DNA from: Thorsellia kenyensis
GTDB lineage: Bacteria > Pseudomonadota > Gammaproteobacteria > Enterobacterales > Thorselliaceae
Assembly: GCF_042432445.1 (NCBI RefSeq)
Contig: NZ_JBHLXE010000105.1
Span: 39,059 to 103,058 of the forward strand
Direction of reading: 5' to 3'
DNA: 64,000 bases
This document shows, piece by piece, positions 63,975 through 64,000 of this stretch. The translations under genes and the position numbers were made by a program. Numbering within the stretch: position 1 is the stretch's first letter; each line of letters begins with the position of its first letter. Under the pieces are notes generated by a model. That model made no database searches and was not told the DNA's origin. It saw only the letters and a list, made by a program, of their open reading frames with translations.

Positions 63975-64000
63975 AGGTTAAGCCTCTCGGGCAATTAGTA
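63975..64000 (-). rRNA. rrl: 23S ribosomal RNA, 3' end only
   Basis: On the minus strand the last 26 bases read TACTAATTGCCCGAGAGGCTTAACC, the conserved 3' end of 23S rRNA. The rest lies beyond the window. Confidence 0.9.

Overview
The window is chromosomal DNA of an AT-rich gammaproteobacterium. Most housekeeping proteins (HscA, Fdx, DinG, MutS, FliA, Lpp, PykF, CyaA, RsmB, HisB, HtpG) align by memory almost end to end with Enterobacteriaceae proteins. The low GC, the scrambled but recognisable gene order and the large plant-sugar loci would fit an insect-gut Orbaceae member (Gilliamella or Frischella type). That placement is inference; a 16S or marker-gene search would settle it.

Layout. 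1-2.8 kb: end of an isc/hsc iron-sulfur operon (hscB partial, hscA, fdx). 2.9-12.6 kb: elyC and a yceB-like gene, dinG, an alkaline phosphatase with a candidate Pho box, an AEC-type permease and mutS. 12.6-15.4 kb: a gene desert that ends in a decayed IS1634-type transposase. 15.5-23.5 kb: a pentose/pentitol locus. It holds an RbsABC-type ABC transporter, xylulokinase and a polyol dehydrogenase, divergent from a D-lyxose isomerase and a LacI-type regulator. All enzyme routes converge on D-xylulose 5-phosphate. 23.6-37.7 kb: a complete glucuronide/glucuronate regulon. A seven-gene minus-strand operon (dctQ, dctM, GH31, uxuB, uxaC, kdgK, eda) diverges from dctP, uidA, uxuR and uxuA. Together they cover uptake, glycoside hydrolysis and the whole route glucuronate to fructuronate to mannonate to KDG to KDPG to pyruvate plus glyceraldehyde 3-phosphate. 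CRP-like and UxuR-like sites lie at the divergent promoters.

37.9-51.5 kb: housekeeping genes: a Bcr-type MFS pump, ltaE, an isolated fliA, a short lpp, pykF, tRNA-Val, tadA, dapF, the tiny lptM, cyaY, cyaA, rsmB and an aldo-keto reductase. 51.8-57.1 kb: pabC, mltG and tmk, with two unrecognised exported proteins where holB usually follows tmk. 57.6-62.7 kb: a lipoprotein, hpt, hisH and hisB as a minus-strand group, then heat-shock htpG. 63.5-64 kb: the distal end of an rRNA operon on the minus strand (23S end, 5S, tRNA-Asp, tRNA-Trp, terminator), the same order as the end of E. coli rrnC.

I found no CRISPR array, prophage, toxin island or clearly new multi-gene system. The least explained items are the exported pair at 55.2-57.1 kb, the GH31 enzyme inside the uronate operon, and several repeat or hairpin elements listed as findings.
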